From NCBI GenBank assembly GCA_015064295.1, contig SVSM01000013.1, positions 1 through 40,600 on the forward strand: a DNA stretch of 40,600 bases, given 5' to 3'. The DNA comes from Oscillospiraceae bacterium (GTDB lineage: Bacteria > Bacillota > Clostridia > Oscillospirales > CAG-272). This document shows positions 40,312 to 40,600 of this stretch, one piece after another (positions within the stretch are counted from its first letter, which is position 1; each line of letters begins with the position of its first letter). The notes beneath the pieces were generated by a model. That model searched no databases. It was not told the origin of the DNA and was given only the letters and a program-made list of their open reading frames with translations. The translations under genes and the position numbers were made by a program.

Positions 40312-40600
40312 TTAAGCGTTCTCTTCGGTAGCCTCAGCGGCGGGAGCCTCTTCAGCGGCCGCCAGCTGCTCGCCCTGCTTGCCTTCCACAACGGCGTCGG
40401 CAATCACAGAGGAGATGAGCTTGATGGCGCGGATGGCGTCATCGTTACCGGGGATGATATAGTCGGCATCGTCGGGATCGCAGTTGGTATCGATGATGGC
40501 GACAACGGGAATACCGAGCTTCTTGGCCTCGGCAACAGCGTTCTTTTCCTTTCTGGGGTCAACGATGAACACGGCAGAAGGAAGGCCTTCCATATGCTTG
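40312..40600 (-). CDS. rpsB: Ribosomal protein S2 (C-terminal part, cut by window edge)
   Basis: The visible 96 or so residues are the C-terminal part of S2: [20 protein letters not shown], then [13 protein letters not shown] and [16 protein letters not shown], followed by an Ala/Glu-rich tail. The reading frame continues past the right edge. S2 is part of the small ribosomal subunit. The gap to tsf is 91 bases and contains a hairpin. Confidence 0.96.
   Translation of the reverse strand, partial: KHMEGLPSAVFIVDPRKEKNAVAEAKKLGIPVVAIIDTNCDPDDADYIIPGNDDAIRAIKLISSVIADAVVEGKQGEQLAAAEEAPAAEATEENA

Overview
The window looks like a chromosomal segment of an uncultured, probably spore-forming, mid-GC Clostridia (Firmicutes), most likely from the gut Oscillospirales/Christensenellales-type lineages. 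The reasons are the family content (DUF951, DUF4317, DUF5711, a PF06541 membrane protein, YfhO, a SpoIID/LytB protein, a PdaA-like deacetylase, a zinc-finger Clp ATPase, a group II ECF transporter core) and the A/G-rich ribosome binding sites with frequent GTG and TTG starts. The lineage is inferred from gene content, not from a marker tree. Nearly all of the window is core chromosome; only the first 1.4 kb looks accessory.

Layout. (1) 1-1424: the 3' end of a tRNA (probably Thr), a complete tRNA-Tyr, a long perfect hairpin that includes the tRNA 3' end, then an A+T-rich remnant of phage structural genes on the minus strand (decayed zincin-domain minor head protein, a small protein, and the truncated start of a third gene). 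It is bracketed by two hairpins that share the same 18-bp pattern. (2) 13534 down to 1397, minus strand: promoter, coaE, lytic transglycosylase, M18 aminopeptidase, prfA, threonylcarbamoyl-AMP synthase, topoisomerase IV A subunit; then a second promoter overlapped by a palindrome, a secreted protein, a SpoIID-domain protein, gpsA and a two-domain kinase, ending in a terminator. (3) 13599-14260, plus strand: a single phosphoribosyltransferase gene with its own promoter and terminator. (4) 29358 down to 14263, minus strand: one very long co-directional run, ruvC-ruvA-ruvB-glmM-methyltransferase-ecfA1-ecfA2-ecfT-truA-DUF5711-cvpA-clp-P-type ATPase homologue. (5) 29503-34013, plus strand: DUF951, YfhO, a PF06541 membrane protein and a membrane-anchored ComEC-type metallo-beta-lactamase. 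(6) 35482 down to 34000, minus strand: two exported polysaccharide deacetylases. (7) 35633-36868, plus strand: DUF4317. (8) 39104 down to 36885, minus strand: an EF-G paralogue. (9) 40600 down to 39261, minus strand: rpsB (partial) and tsf.

How the genes fit together. The run in (4) joins recombination repair (RuvABC), cell-wall precursor synthesis (GlmM), vitamin uptake (ECF core without an S component), tRNA pseudouridylation and a membrane/proteostasis tail. The most unusual gene is the last one, at 14263-17043: an intact 926-residue protein with the full P2-type ATPase architecture in which the phosphorylated aspartate motif, the TGES loop, the DPPR motif and the GDGxND motif are all replaced. 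It reads as a structurally preserved pseudoenzyme, encoded just downstream of a Clp unfoldase. This is the best candidate in the window for an undescribed function.

Promoter calls are by eye. Seven show near-consensus -35 and -10 boxes with a spacer of exactly 17 bases. No CRISPR array, intact mobile element or classical defence system was seen.
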